NCBI GenBank assembly: GCA_024220505.1
Contig: JAKZZE010000001.1
Coordinates: 1,860,001 to 1,924,000 of the forward strand
Length of the DNA: 64,000 bases
DNA from: Rhizopus arrhizus
Taxonomy: Eukaryota > Mucoromycota > Mucoromycetes > Mucorales > Rhizopodaceae
Direction of reading: 5' to 3'
Position numbers and translations under genes: made by a program. Below the pieces are notes generated by a model. It was not told the origin of the DNA, made no database searches, and saw only the letters and a program-made list of their open reading frames with translations. Shown one piece after another: positions 31,593 to 43,509 of this stretch. Within the stretch, counting starts at the first letter, position 1, and every line of letters starts with the position of its first letter.

Positions 31593-33213
31593 TTATTTTA
31601 CAATTAAATATCAAATGAAAAAAAAAAAAGAGAATTATTCCTTGAACTTACCTCATCCAACCAGGATCTAAGTGTACTAAATCAAAAACGAAGCGTTTCT
31701 TATGATTTAATTTCATTAAAACCTGAAGATGTAGCATATTATGGCTTAAAATCATGTTCAAATTCCCATACTGTTTTTCTTACAAATTAAACTACTGATT
31801 TAGTTTAATGCTTTAATACTATTGGTGTTTTGATATGCTCACTTTCGTTGAGTTTATTCTCCTTAAAAATTAGTTTTGCACCCCTCATCCAATTTCACTA
31901 ACAGGAAAAAAAAAAGTTGCAGCTCACAAATGCTTTTTCCCTAAATAAATACTCCCTTTCTAGAAGCATATTGTATTTTTTAATATATGACCAGAATTGA
32001 AAATCACAATTCTTTTTTTCTGAATAGCAATTGCCATATAAAGAGCGTTATGGAATATGTTTGATGTTGTTTTTGAACAGCTACATCGCCAACGAGAGTT
32101 TTGCTGTTACAACAACCTTTATGGATTTTATATTACACGCCGCTAAACTAAATTTTTAATCTTTTATTGTTTACAAATAAAAGCACAATATGAATTTTGA
32201 CGGTGTATTGTGCAAGAAATTTATGAATGTGTATACTATACTCAAAAGCTTTGCATAAAATGTATTTTTAGCAATATGCTGAGCAATAGAAAAAAAAAGA
32301 TCTAATTCATAAAGGTTACTCAACATTTATAAAAACAATTTTTGTTGTATAGTTTAGCCTCTTTAATACTTGTCAATTTCTGTATATAATTAAAGGGGCC
32401 GTGTAATTCTCGTATAAACTTTAAAGCATTGAGGAGATCATCTATAGAATGTTTGGCATATATTTAAATTATAGCTAATACATGTTATAGAAATATCCTT
32501 GAGACACTAAGTACAAAGATGCACTTCAAAAACAGTAAGTCCAAATCGTTTCGGATTTTTCTCTGGTGTCAAGCAAACAAGGTGATTTATAACCATGTTA
32601 AACGTAATAAAATACTTGTTTCATATGTCTTACAGTTGTATAAACGCGTATATTTCAAATTTTTTAATGTTCAACTTCGATCGAAGAATATATTGAAAAA
32701 TGATTGGTTGATAACTTTGAATTGTTTGATCGCGGCTTCATTTCACTGACACTATTTACTAAAATACGCCGTGTTTATTCTTTATTGTCCTGATCACAAT
32801 GAAAATAGAAAGAAATGAAATAGAAAGGGAATATAGGGAGAAAGATAAGGAAGCGTTAATACTTTTGTAAGGGAGAGTTATGAATACAAAAGGGGCAGAC
32901 GTTTTTCTTTGCATAATAAACATCTATTTCCATAACAACTCAGTCTTATTTTTTTGCATGATTTTTTGAAGGTTTTCCAATCATATTTTTTTCTCTTGTT
33001 AAAATAACAAGGAAACTTTTTTTTGACCCGTACTTTGTTTTTTGTATTTTTTTAAAGTCTTGATTAACTTTTTTTTTGTTGACATTTAATCCCTTACGTC
33101 AATATATACCAACACTTATAAAAAGAGTAATCCCAACTTAATCAACATAATTCTCTTTCAATAAGTCAACTTATCTTTCTTTCTTTTTTTTTTTCAATAG
33201 ATTCTCTTCTAAA
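31593..33213. other. Intergenic, adenylate cyclase promoter
   Basis: AT-rich with no recognised gene; an open stretch at 32519-32749 has no family likeness. Close to the cyclase start codon are TTACGTCA at 33094-33101 and CTTATAAAAAG near 33115, a possible bZIP site and TATA box, followed by a T-rich leader. Confidence 0.45.
33094..33101 (+). promoter_or_regulatory. CRE half-site-like TTACGTCA upstream of adenylate cyclase
   Basis: TTACGTCA lies 113 bases before the cyclase ATG and about 20 bases before a TATAAAAAG. The same 8-mer occurs at 14403-14410 before QCR8. It fits ATF/CREB-type bZIP binding; regulation of the cAMP enzyme through it is inference. Confidence 0.35.
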
Positions 33214-33732
33214 ATGCCCATGCAAAGATCGACAAAACAAAATGACCGCACAAAACAAGACTTACGTAATAATAATAAAAAAGTATTATCTAGTAAGACT
33301 AACTATTCTTATACACTTTATAGATCCTTCAATACATCCAACAACAGCGCCAAAGGATAAGAAGAGGCATTTGTTTAGGTTTGGGCGAAAAAAAAGTAAG
33401 AGGAAAGAGACATAAATCAATGACGTTACCAACAATGTATACTATAACTGTTGTAGGTCGATCTGAGATATCAATTCCCAGTGAAAGTACGCGAAAGGAT
33501 GATAATGTCAGTATTATAAGTCATATAGATGCATCAATGCTTGTTAATGATAGAGAAAAGAGAAAGAGGTCTGCAAGTTCAAACCACTCAAAGGTTAAAG
33601 ATGCTGAGCTTCACACTGATGAATGGAAAAATGAACAGGTTAGAGATTATACTATGAATATATACAAACATATATATCATATATGCTTACTTTTTTCTTA
33701 GACGATTGAATGTAAGCATTCACAATTATAAA

Positions 33733-33785
<53 letters not shown>

Positions 33786-36700
33786 AAATATATAAAAAAA
33801 GAAAGTGAAAATGTAAATAAGAGTTTTATTATAGTGGATCAAAACTTTAATAGGATGGAAGGTATTCTTAATCCTCAATATCATAACGAAAAGGCCTCAA
33901 TATCACAAGTAAAAATTATATAAAAATGCATATTATTTATGAATGTAAGCTCAATTTGGAATGTTTCTTTATTTAGCAAGCTGCAGATCCATCTAGTGAA
34001 CATTGGGCTCCTCCAGGCAGTTGGGCAGTGCAACCCCCAGACGAAGAGGATTTAGATTTATTTAACTCTCAAGCAACTGCTGACTATTTTCCTGTGAGTG
34101 AACATGAAACATGGAATGTGCCAAATAAAAATGTAAAAAAAAATATGTTGATATGTGGATGAACAGAATCTTATATTTCTATACTTAGTATTGTATTCGA
34201 ATATTTCGACCTGATGGTACTTTTGGTACTTTAATTGCTCCTTTGAATACAACTACAAATGATCTGATTCAAAGACTGGCCGGGAAATTCTTTTTACAAG
34301 ATCTAAGCAAATATAGATTGACACTTGCTAGAGGCAATTTAGGTAAGGCTATTTTCTCTCCTTCTTTTTTTTATGGAATTGATTCATATCAACCAGTTTT
34401 TATATTATAGAGCGTGTTATTCAACTTTATGAGCATCCTATTCAGATACAAAAGACATTGCTAGAGCAGATAGGTTATACAGAAGAGGATAGGATTGAGG
34501 ACATTGGACGTGAGGACAATTCTTACTTGTATCGATTCAAATTTGGAAAAAGCGCCATATCCATTATACAAGAAGAAGAAAGAGAAGGTGAATCATACGA
34601 CCGGGTAGACTTTAGCGGAAAAAATCTGTCTACAATACCAGTCTTTTTGTACAAATATGCCGCAGAAATGACATCGCTTGATTTATCAAAAAATCTACTT
34701 ATAGAAATTCCCGTGGATTTCCTACAGCTCTGTAAAAATTTGCAACACTTTTGGTTGAATAACAACGAATACAAGACTTTGCCAGTTTCTATTCGCTATA
34801 TTCCCAACTTGGAATATCTTAGCGTATCTGGAAATCAAATTATTGATCTGCAACACACGCGTCTTGAAGAATTAAGTAACCTTAAATCTTTACGGGCTTA
34901 CAACAATCGCTTGTCATCATTACCTGATAGCTTTTCCAAATTTAAGCACCTTACTGCATTACATATATCCAATAATTCATTCACAAGATTCCCAGAAGTA
35001 ATTTGCGAAATTCGCACCTTATCTCATCTTGACATCAGCTTCAACCGTATATCATCAATTCCTAATGAAATTGGGAACTTAACTCAGCTCACATTTCTTT
35101 TTGCTATTGCTAATCGTCTTAGTGGAAGCCTGCCACAAGGTTTTTCTAAATTGAAAAATCTAAAAGGCCTTGATATCCGACAAAATCAAATATCTGACAT
35201 GGAAGTTTTGCATGATTTGGACAAGTTAGATCGTATATCTGTGGATTATAACGCAATGAGTGTAGTAAACTATGGCTTCAAATATCTTAAACGGCTTAAA
35301 ATGTCCAAAAACCACCTCACACAGTTCACAGTAGCTTGTGATCGATGCATGTTGACAGATCTTAACCTAGCTAACTGCAAGCTACCATCATTACCTGATG
35401 ATCTCTATATACATCTACCAGCACTTGAATCCTTAGTTCTTGATAGCAATACGCTTACTGTATTACCAAATAGTATAACTCTCCTAAGTAAACTTCAGCG
35501 ACTGTCAGTCCAGAGCAACAATCTAGAAATATTACCGTGTGATATTTCGAAATTGACAGAGCTCAGAACGTTGGATGTACAAAACAACAATTTGAAAGCA
35601 TTACCAAAGGATATCTGGCTTTGTGTATCCTTATGCGTACTGAATTGCTCTTCCAACCTGTTAGAAGTTTTCCCAGAGCCGTTTATCGGAACTTCTTCTT
35701 TGGGAACACCATCATCCTCTACACCTCCTATCGTCTTTCATAATGGACAAGGAACTGCACCGCCTACGCCTTCAAATGAATATCTACCGACACACCCATG
35801 CGACACAAGTAACATTCCACCAACGTTATCTCCTAACGGATTCCAATCTGCAACAAACTTCAATCCCCCCTCCTTCTTTGACAACCCCCGAAACCATCCT
35901 CCTCCACTCTCTTTAACTCTCCGCTTTCTCTATTTGGGTGACAATCGATTTACAGATGACATTTGGTCTCCTCTCTCTTTATTTTCTGAGCTTCGAACAT
36001 TGAACCTGTGTTTTAATGACCTTTATGAGATTCCTCCTGATGGACTTTGCCATCTTCAGCTCTATGAACTATATCTATCAGGCAACCACCTTGCTTCACT
36101 TCCTGCAGATGATATCGAAAAACTTGCTTATCTTCGTGTTTTGGCAGTGAATGGAAACAAGCTACAAACCTTGCCTGCTGAAATTGGTAAATTGCGAAAG
36201 TTGCTTGTGTTGGATGTCGGTAATAATTTCTTAAAGTACAACATATCAAACTGGCCATATGACTGGAACTGGTAAAGAAAAATAATACATCCTAAACATG
36301 CATACATCTTTTTTACGAGTTTTTTTCCTCTCCTTAATATTAGGAATTGGAACTTGGGGCTTAAATATCTCAACTTGTCGGGCAACAAACGATTGGAGAT
36401 TAAGCCGTCTCATCCAGAATCACATAATCCTAAAGAAAGAAATTTGTCTGATTTTAGCGCGCTTTCCCGGTTACGTACGTTGGGTCTGATGGATGTCACA
36501 ATCCTGGGAGTCACAACGCCAGAAGAGTATCATGATCGTCGTGTACGCACATCACCATCAGAGGTGAACGGAATGGGATATGGCGTTGCCGATTGGCTTG
36601 GCCCTAGTGATCATCTGTCTACTTGGGACTTGGTAATGCCAAAATTCCGCAACGAAAATGACCAGTGTCTATTAGGCTTGTTTGATGGACGTAAATACAG

Positions 36701-38818
36701 CAAGACAGGATGTCGCTTGACTTATTTCCTGAATGATAACATTAACCAGTTCTTTACCAATGAGCTTCAAAAGACCAAACAAGGTGATACGATCGTTTCG
36801 GCCCTTCGCAGGACTTTTTTGGCGCTTGAAAAAGAATTTGGATCTATGGATACAGAAGATAAAGAGATGGGCGCCTCTGGCTTGATCTGTTATATCGCAG
36901 GTACTAAGTTGTACGTGGCTAACGTAGGAGATACGCTAGCCATTCTATCACGTAATAATGGGCAAGCACATGAGATCACACAGAAACATATTCCACTGCA
37001 TCCTAGCGAGATTTCTCGTATTCGTGCTGCTGGTGGGTTTGTCTCAAATTTAGGTTTATTAAACGATGAAATCAATGTGTCTCGAAGTTTTGGCTATTAT
37101 CATCTCATTCCTGTTGTAAATGCCAATCCATTTATCTCGACGATCGAATTGGAGGAAAATGACGAGTTTGTTATTATGGCCTCTCGAGGACTTTGGGACA
37201 GGATGTCTTATCAAACTGCAGTGGATATTGCTAGAACTGAGAAAGATGATTTGATGATTGCCGCACAAAAGCTGCGAGATTTCGCTCTGACTTACGGTGC
37301 TGACAGTAACATAATGGTCATGATTATTGGTGTTGGCGATTTATTCAATAAGCAAAACAAGCGTAGAAATTTTCGTGGTACAAATCGATCGACTACCAAC
37401 GAAGGAGGCTTGCTTATGGAAGAAAGCATTGGTACACCCGGTGTTATGGCAAAAACCAAACGTCGTCTTAAGGATGAATTCCCTAGTGACTCAGTAATAC
37501 TCACCGCTTTTATGTCTAAATACAAATCACTAACTTTTTTTTTTTCTTAGACTTTGGCACGGCTTGATAAAGAAGTACCTCCACCGACGAATCAGGTAGC
37601 ACTTGTCTTTACAGATATTAAAAGCTCTACTTTGCTTTGGGATACACAGCCTGAAAATATGCGCTCGGCTATTAAGATTCATGATGCTGTCATGCGCCGT
37701 ACGCTCCGCAGCATTGGTGGATATGAAGTCAAGACAGAAGGTGACGCATTTATGGTTTGTTTTCAAGATACGGTTGCTGCTCTGCTTTGGTGTTTTACTG
37801 TACAACTTCAATTGCTGGAGGCTGATTGGCCGGCAGGGATTTTAGAGACGGAGGAAGGACGTGAGATACAAAAGGAGAATAAAATCATTTATCGAGGCCT
37901 CTCGGTCCGTATGGGCATCCATCTTGGCACGCCAGTCTATGAACGCAACCCGATCACAAAGCGAATGGATTACTTTGGACCTGTGGTAAACAAAGCAAGC
38001 AGAATATGTAATGCAGCTGATGGTGGACAAATATGTGTTTCTTCTGATGTGATTGCCGCATTAAGAGAAATGCCTGGTGTACTTGGAGAGGATAAGATGA
38101 GACCAGGAAGTAATATGCTTGGAGTGAAATCACATTCACTTAATCGTGATATTCAACAACTCAAACGACTTGGATTCCACATTGTTGAATTGGGTGAACA
38201 CCGTTTAAAAGGTTTAGAAACACCAGAGATGCTTAGTCTTGTGTTTCCAAAGCAATTGGCAGGACGTATGGAACTCGAAAAAAATGAGGCTTCCCCAATT
38301 ATAGCATCATCAACGGTGACTCCTCAGACAAATGTAAATGAGACATCTTTCCGTCGTGCAAGCTCTACCACTACTCCCTTCATGCGTCCTATCAACCGAA
38401 AAATTGATGCTTCCCTTGTGGCATCCCTCAGCAGCATAACAGCTCGTTTAGAGTGTCTTACTACAGGTCACCTTGCTAATTCTTCTAGAGCCACTGCCTT
38501 GTTTCAATATTCTCAAGCACTACATAAGCGTGTAGAAGAAGCTGCTTCAGATGAAGAAATGATTGTATTGATTGAAAACTTCGTTGCACGTATTGAGGTA
38601 TTTAATAACGTAAAAAAGAGACGTAATATTTTTAATCTAATATAATTTTCTGATAGAATGCCGTGTCATCTTTGTACTTGAAGAAAGTTGGTAGATTTGC
38701 AAACGTATTAGAAAAGTTGGGAGAGGCAATTGATTTGGACCCATCACATATATTAAGAGCACTTCAAATTTATTCAGAAGTGGAAGGATTAGTAGAAAAG
38801 CCAAATGGCCTATTATAA
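33214..38818 (+). CDS. CYR1: Adenylate cyclase (RA, LRR, PP2C-like, class III cyclase)
   Basis: Eleven exons: 33214-33292, 33324-33395, 33457-33638, 33702-33711, 33835-33908, 33977-34093, 34189-34342, 34411-36271, 36344-37493, 37551-38597 and 38657-38818, giving 1635 residues. In order: a basic N-terminus; a RAS-associating-like region (about 179-260, IRIFRPDGTFGTLIAPLN); roughly 20 leucine-rich repeats (265-870) with a Pro/Ser-rich insert near 720-790; and a PP2C-like domain (about 940-1200, LLGLFDGRKYSKTGCRL). The class III catalytic domain has FTDIKSST with metal Asp1255, EVKTEGDAFMV with Lys1294 and Asp1298, and VNKASRICN. This is the fungal Ras-regulated cyclase that makes cAMP at the membrane. 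The PP2C-like part looks degenerate in its metal residues. The fourth exon is only 10 nt. Confidence 0.93.
33736..33781. repeat. 46-base A run inside an adenylate cyclase intron
   Basis: Uninterrupted A46 in the intron between the 10-nt exon and exon 5. Other long runs in this window are T54 at 17284-17337 and A34 at 23646-23679. Confidence 0.8.
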
Positions 38819-38948
38819 ATAGTTTTGTATACTCTTATTCGTTGTAAATAGTAAATACTAGTTTTTTTTTTCTTACTCTAAAAGTTACATGTATTGCTTT
38901 GTTAACTGTAAAACATGATGTCCAGCAACGTTTTTCAATTCTTTTTTA

Positions 38949-40322
38949 TTATTTGACAAAATCAAGTAAAGTTTCTTTTGGATCTAATTCTACATGAATA
39001 TTCTGTTCTTTAAGGTATTCATCACTCCAAAATTTTGTCAAGTGACGCTGACCAGAGTCATTCAGTAAAGTAACAATAATATGCCCTGGTCCAAGTTTCT
39101 TTGCGGCTCTTACCGCTGCAACACAATTGACTGCTGAGCTGCTGCCCACAAACAGTCCTATTTAAATTGCATTAAGCATCACATTTCTTCTTTTTCATTT
39201 CATCACTATTCTTTACCATCTTCACGCACAAGATATCTTGACATTTTTATAGCTTCCTCATCTGTTACACGAAATGCATCATCGAGGAGATGTCTGCCTT
39301 TATCGAAATTTTTTGTTAATCTGTTAATGCCGATGCCTTCTACAACTGTATCAACTTGATGTCTCCTTCTTGTTCCTTCTTGCTCAGTAGGTGCATACAT
39401 CACATTGTATTTTACTTTGTTATACAACCCTGATCCAGGCGGATCAGCCAAAAAGATCTTTAATTTCGAAATATGTTGTTTCAAATAGCAACTCACACCT
39501 GATAAGGTACCACCTGTACCTGCTCCTAGCACAAGCGCATCTATATTGCCTCCTGTCTGGCGATATATCTCAGGCCCAGTGCGCTGATAGTGTGCACTGA
39601 AATTAGCTTCATTTTCAAATTGATCTGCAAAATATCCTTTGGCTTCTCCATGTGTAAAGTTTAAAGCACGATCTCTGGCTAAGTTAACGAACTGCTTTTT
39701 ATCAATGATGCTAGCTGGTCTGACTTTTTCTACTGTAGCACCCAATTTCTCAAGTAGCTGATATTTTTCTTTGGCTTGGTCGTCTGGCATCACGATCCAC
39801 GCCTTGTATCCCTTAGCTCGAGCAATCATAGCAATTGAGATACCAGTGGATCCAACCGTACCCTCAAAAACAGTGCTGCCTGTGTGGGGTACCAAGATGC
39901 CTTTTTCTTCAGCTGTTTTAATCATGTTAAGTGCAACTCTATCTTTCGAACTACCACCAGGATTAAGAAACTTTGATGTATGTCAGAGCGAAAGTGGACT
40001 TGTTTTCAATTTCTTTTCCGTTGCCTTACCTCTGCTTTTCCCTACATTGTTTGTTATTTTTCCTTATCGAAATAACATGCTCGTTGAACAAAACAAAACT
40101 TACCAGAATAGTACAACCAGTTGCTTCAGAAAGACTTCTTATTTTCATTAAAGGTGTGTTACCAATTAAACCATCTACACCTTCAACAATGTCTGTTGTG
40201 AGATCATCGTCCTCCTTTTTTTCTTTACTTAAATAAGAAATGAGACTAGTTGAAAGTATGGTTAATATGGAACCAGTGATTATGCCAACAATAAGTGTTT
40301 TGTTTAAGTTTGAATCTGACAT
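38949..40322 (-). CDS. Membrane-anchored cysteine-synthase-like PLP enzyme
   Basis: Exons 40322-40104, 40041-40030 (12 nt), 39970-39217 and 39157-38949 give 397 residues. A hydrophobic helix at about 8-30 (IVGIITGSILTILSTSLISY) is followed by Lys/Asp-rich residues and then the fold-type II PLP enzyme. Motifs are GNTPLMKI, FLNPGGSSKDRVAL with the PLP-binding Lys, EGTVGSTGISIAMIA, the phosphate-binding GAGTGGTLSG, and GLFVGSSSAVN near the end. The GGSSKDR form and the anchor match the cysteine synthase 2 / Mcy1 group at the mitochondrial outer membrane, not cytosolic O-acetylserine sulfhydrylase. It is divergent from RPS16. A cystathionine beta-synthase role is less likely because the haem and CBS regions are absent. 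Confidence 0.82.
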
Positions 40323-40569
40323 AGTAAAAAGAAAAAAAAAAAAAGCGTGACTTGGAGTTTATGCTTACAGCTTTATTGTGAAAACTCAGCTGTAGCACTC
40401 AGTAAAAGGAAACAAAGTAAAGTGTTCAAAACTTTGTGTAGTATGAAAGAAAAATCAAAATTTCAAGCTCTTGACAAGAACTTCGCCAAAACATACAAAG
40501 TGCTTTCTGGTCAAATTCAATTTGCTATTAGTATACAGTGAAGTCAATACGCTCATCAAAAAATTCAGA

Positions 40570-40591
40570 CCGGACCTGCTCATCTGTCCGG
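40570..40591. repeat. Inverted repeat upstream of RPS16 (6-bp arms)
   Basis: CCGGAC and GTCCGG flank a 10-base spacer. Its GC-richness stands out in this AT-rich intergenic stretch. It may be a palindromic factor site or a hairpin in a leader RNA. Confidence 0.45.
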
Positions 40592-40631
40592 CGGCCTTTT
40601 TTAAAGACACAAATAAACTCACCAAGATAAC

Positions 40632-40673
40632 GATAGAGAGGAAGGGACACAAAATCTGTCCCCTCTCTCTATC
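40632..40673. repeat. Long interrupted inverted repeat upstream of RPS16
   Basis: GATAGAGAG (40632-40640) pairs with CTCTCTATC (40665-40673), and GGGACA (40644-40649) pairs with TGTCCC (40657-40662), with a 7-base loop. The structure ends 80 bases before the RPS16 start codon. Confidence 0.55.
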
Positions 40674-40753
40674 CAAAGGTATGCTATCCATCCATCCAAA
40701 AAAGCAAAGAGTAAATGCAATAATCTCACCAATTCTTTTTGTTTAGTACCAAC

Positions 40754-41286
40754 ATGGAAGCTGTCCAAACATTCGGCCGCAAGGTAAAAGACATTGGATG
40801 AACAACTAATATAAGTAGCGATATTAAATAATATGCATTAGAAAACTGCTACCGCCGTTGCCCACTGTAAGCGTGGACGTGGTCTCATTCGTATCAATGG
40901 TTCTCCTCTTGAACTCCTTGAACCCGAGATCTTAAAGTTCAAGGTTTACGAAGTCATCCTTCTCTTGGGTGAAGAACGTTTCGCTAATGTTGACATCCGT
41001 ATCCGTACTCACGGTGGTGGTCACGTTTCTCAAGTTTATGCCATTCGTCAAGCTCTTGCCAAGGCTATTGTTGCTTTCTACCAAAAGTACGTTGATGAAG
41101 CTGCTAAGAAGGAAATCAAGGAAATTCTTGTCCAATACGATCGTACTCTTCTTGTCGCCGATCCTCGTCGCTGTGAACCCAAGAAGGTAAAAAAGGAGAA
41201 ATGAGTAACAGGAAATCATGTATTGACATAATCAATAGTTCGCTGGTCCCGGTGCCCGTGCCCGTTACCAAAAGTCCTACCGTTAA
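40754..41286 (+). CDS. RPS16: 40S ribosomal protein S16 (uS9)
   Basis: Three exons, 40754-40783, 40842-41186 and 41239-41286, give 140 residues. Universal uS9 features are [38 protein letters not shown], and [20 protein letters not shown]. The end [15 protein letters not shown] is the conserved C-terminal tail that reaches the decoding centre and contacts P-site tRNA. The tail is encoded by its own 48-nt last exon. Confidence 0.97.
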
Positions 41287-42933
41287 AGGGACAGTCATAT
41301 TCATTTTACTTTGGGGAATGGATTATATACAGCTGTTATCCATCTTATTTCATTAGAGTTTCTCTATTGTTAAAAATAAAGCATTATTCCGTGTGAAAGC
41401 AAAACAAAAGCAACGTGAAAAATATATTAGAGGTGGTTACATTAGTATGCACGAGAAAAGAACAACATAGTTGATCTGGATTTCACTGTTTGTCACAAAA
41501 TTTGTCCAAAAAAATAGAATAAATAAGAGGAGCTGAAGGTCTTTGCAAACCCTTAATTAAATATGAAGATAATGAAAAAGGTGCTCAAAGATTAAAAAAG
41601 ATGCAAGAGTTATACATTCTATTAAACAGTGTAGTTCATCAACTTAATAACTAAAATAATTTCTGTAAAGGACATAGCTGTCATTTTAGATATCAGCTTA
41701 AGTTCTATTCATCACTTTCAACAATAATGATATGAACTGGGAACTATTCTTAGCTTACAATGTTCTAATAATAATATTTTCTGTAAAATATGTTGGATGA
41801 ATTGATGGGTTTCCACAGATAAATGATAGCTAATTTGTAAGCATGATACTTAATGAAGACAAACTCTACTTGTTTTTATAACAAAAAATGGAAAGATGTT
41901 GTGGAAACAGACAAAGTCAAAATGGCTGTTGACCTAAACTACTAATAACATGTAAAGTTATTTGTTGGTTAAGCTTAAAGAAACAGAAATAGCTCTTCTT
42001 CTGCCTTATCAGAACAAATGAATATTTCTGTCTTTTCCTCTTTAACCAGAAGATAAATATGAAGACTAGGGTTTAATAATGACTAATGTCTCTTAGCCGA
42101 GCAACATAAAATACAATAGTTTACCATGAATATGCAGGGAATGTGCTTTGATTATCTCTCAAATGATTTAAAACCAGCATAGTTGCACTTGTCTGTCATG
42201 TTATACCTTTATAATCGTCAAAATTGCATTGTTTTTAGGATGCACTAGATATTTCAATGAGTATAAGCTCTGTTTAGTCCTGTAAACGGAATATGCCATA
42301 TACATTGTACTCTGTACTTTTATATAAAAAGTGTAATATATATCAACAAGTGTGATGGAACAGCAACAATTAACGAGTCAGAAAAAACAGGATTTTACTT
42401 ATTAACAAACAAAACTTCTATATTGAAAACATAGTGATGTTGTAATTTGGTATGTAATTCATTAATAACAATAAAGGCAGTAATCATACTAGATCTCTTT
42501 TTAAACTTGACTGGGTTGTTTTCAGGCAAAGTTTCCCTTCTCCCTTCCTTCCGCCTCAGATCAGAAAAATATATTTTAAGCCTAGTACCTAAAGCTGCCG
42601 CAATATGCATAGCCCCTCTCAGCAGAGCTTATAAGCTCTTAAAGAGTTCAATGAGCGAACTGACTCCGTCTTGCCTGGATGTAAATCAAAAGGGCATAAT
42701 AGAGATACACTTCCTAAGTTTATTCCTAGGTATACTGCTTTTTGGTTCAATATTTGGATTAGTTAGAGAGCAATTGATTAAACAATTTCCTAATTTGACC
42801 ACAGTATAGAAACATTTGACGGAGACATATTTTTTTTTTTTCTTTAAAGCAGACATTTAAATACAAAAGGAAAGAGATGCAAATAGAATGATCCATCTTC
42901 CATGTGAAATTATTTCAAAATGAAAATGAATAG
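41287..42933. other. Intergenic, unassigned
   Basis: AT-rich. One open stretch of 120 codons (42447-42809, +) and a 71-codon one opposite it show no family I recognise. Given the transposase relic that follows, more degraded transposon sequence is possible but not demonstrated. Confidence 0.35.
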
Positions 42934-43268
42934 ATGTTGATGTTCAGAAAAACTGTGTCTGTAGATGAATCTGGGCTCAATACTCTTTTAATAAGCCTTT
43001 CTTGATTAAAAAGTTCACAGACAAAGGGGTACTTCAGTTTATGACATCATCAATTTTTCTAGAGTTGAGCCTTTGAAGGCAAGTGATGCTAAAGTACTTG
43101 AAAAAGAATATCTAAAACAAGCACAAAAGAGAAAGTTTGATGCACAAGAAAATAGGTTTAAGCCTCTTTCAAAAGGAACCACGGTTTTCCATATGGTTAA
43201 GTTTGTGGAAATTGTAATGGATGGTCTTGGCAGACATAATTTTTTTGGTAACATAAAAAAAATCCAAT
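42934..43268 (+). pseudogene. Tc1/mariner-type transposase relic (first DDE-domain part)
   Basis: Frame-shifted fragments read KNCV then VDESG, which resembles the first catalytic Asp motif of Tc1/mariner transposases. INFSRVEPLKASDAKVLEKE, KPLSKGTTVFHMVKFVEIVM and DGLGRHNFFG follow. The order and spacing fit the region between the first and second catalytic Asp. The frame breaks near 42970-43040, and the expected DNxxIH motif and the rest of the enzyme are missing after 43268. No start codon is present. No terminal inverted repeats were found by eye. Confidence 0.6.
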
Positions 43269-43509
43269 AGAGCTCCGCCTTTCAACCAGAAACATTGTTC
43301 ATTAAAAAATAAATGGAAACACAAACTGATAGATTACACAAGAGAAAAGTTTATTCTTTACTGTGCTTACATTTTTGTTTTCATGATTTTATTCAAAAAT
43401 GAAAGATGGAAAAAAAAGGCTTAAATTTTTCATGACTGAATTTCAAATACCACATTTGATAATCTTTGCATCGCTCCACAAAACATTTCCTTTTTTTTCT
43501 TTTTTAATT

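Noticed and set aside
42395..42809. Overlapping open frames on both strands between RPS16 and the transposase relic
   Set aside because: Neither has recognisable motifs or splice partners; kept only as unassigned intergenic DNA.
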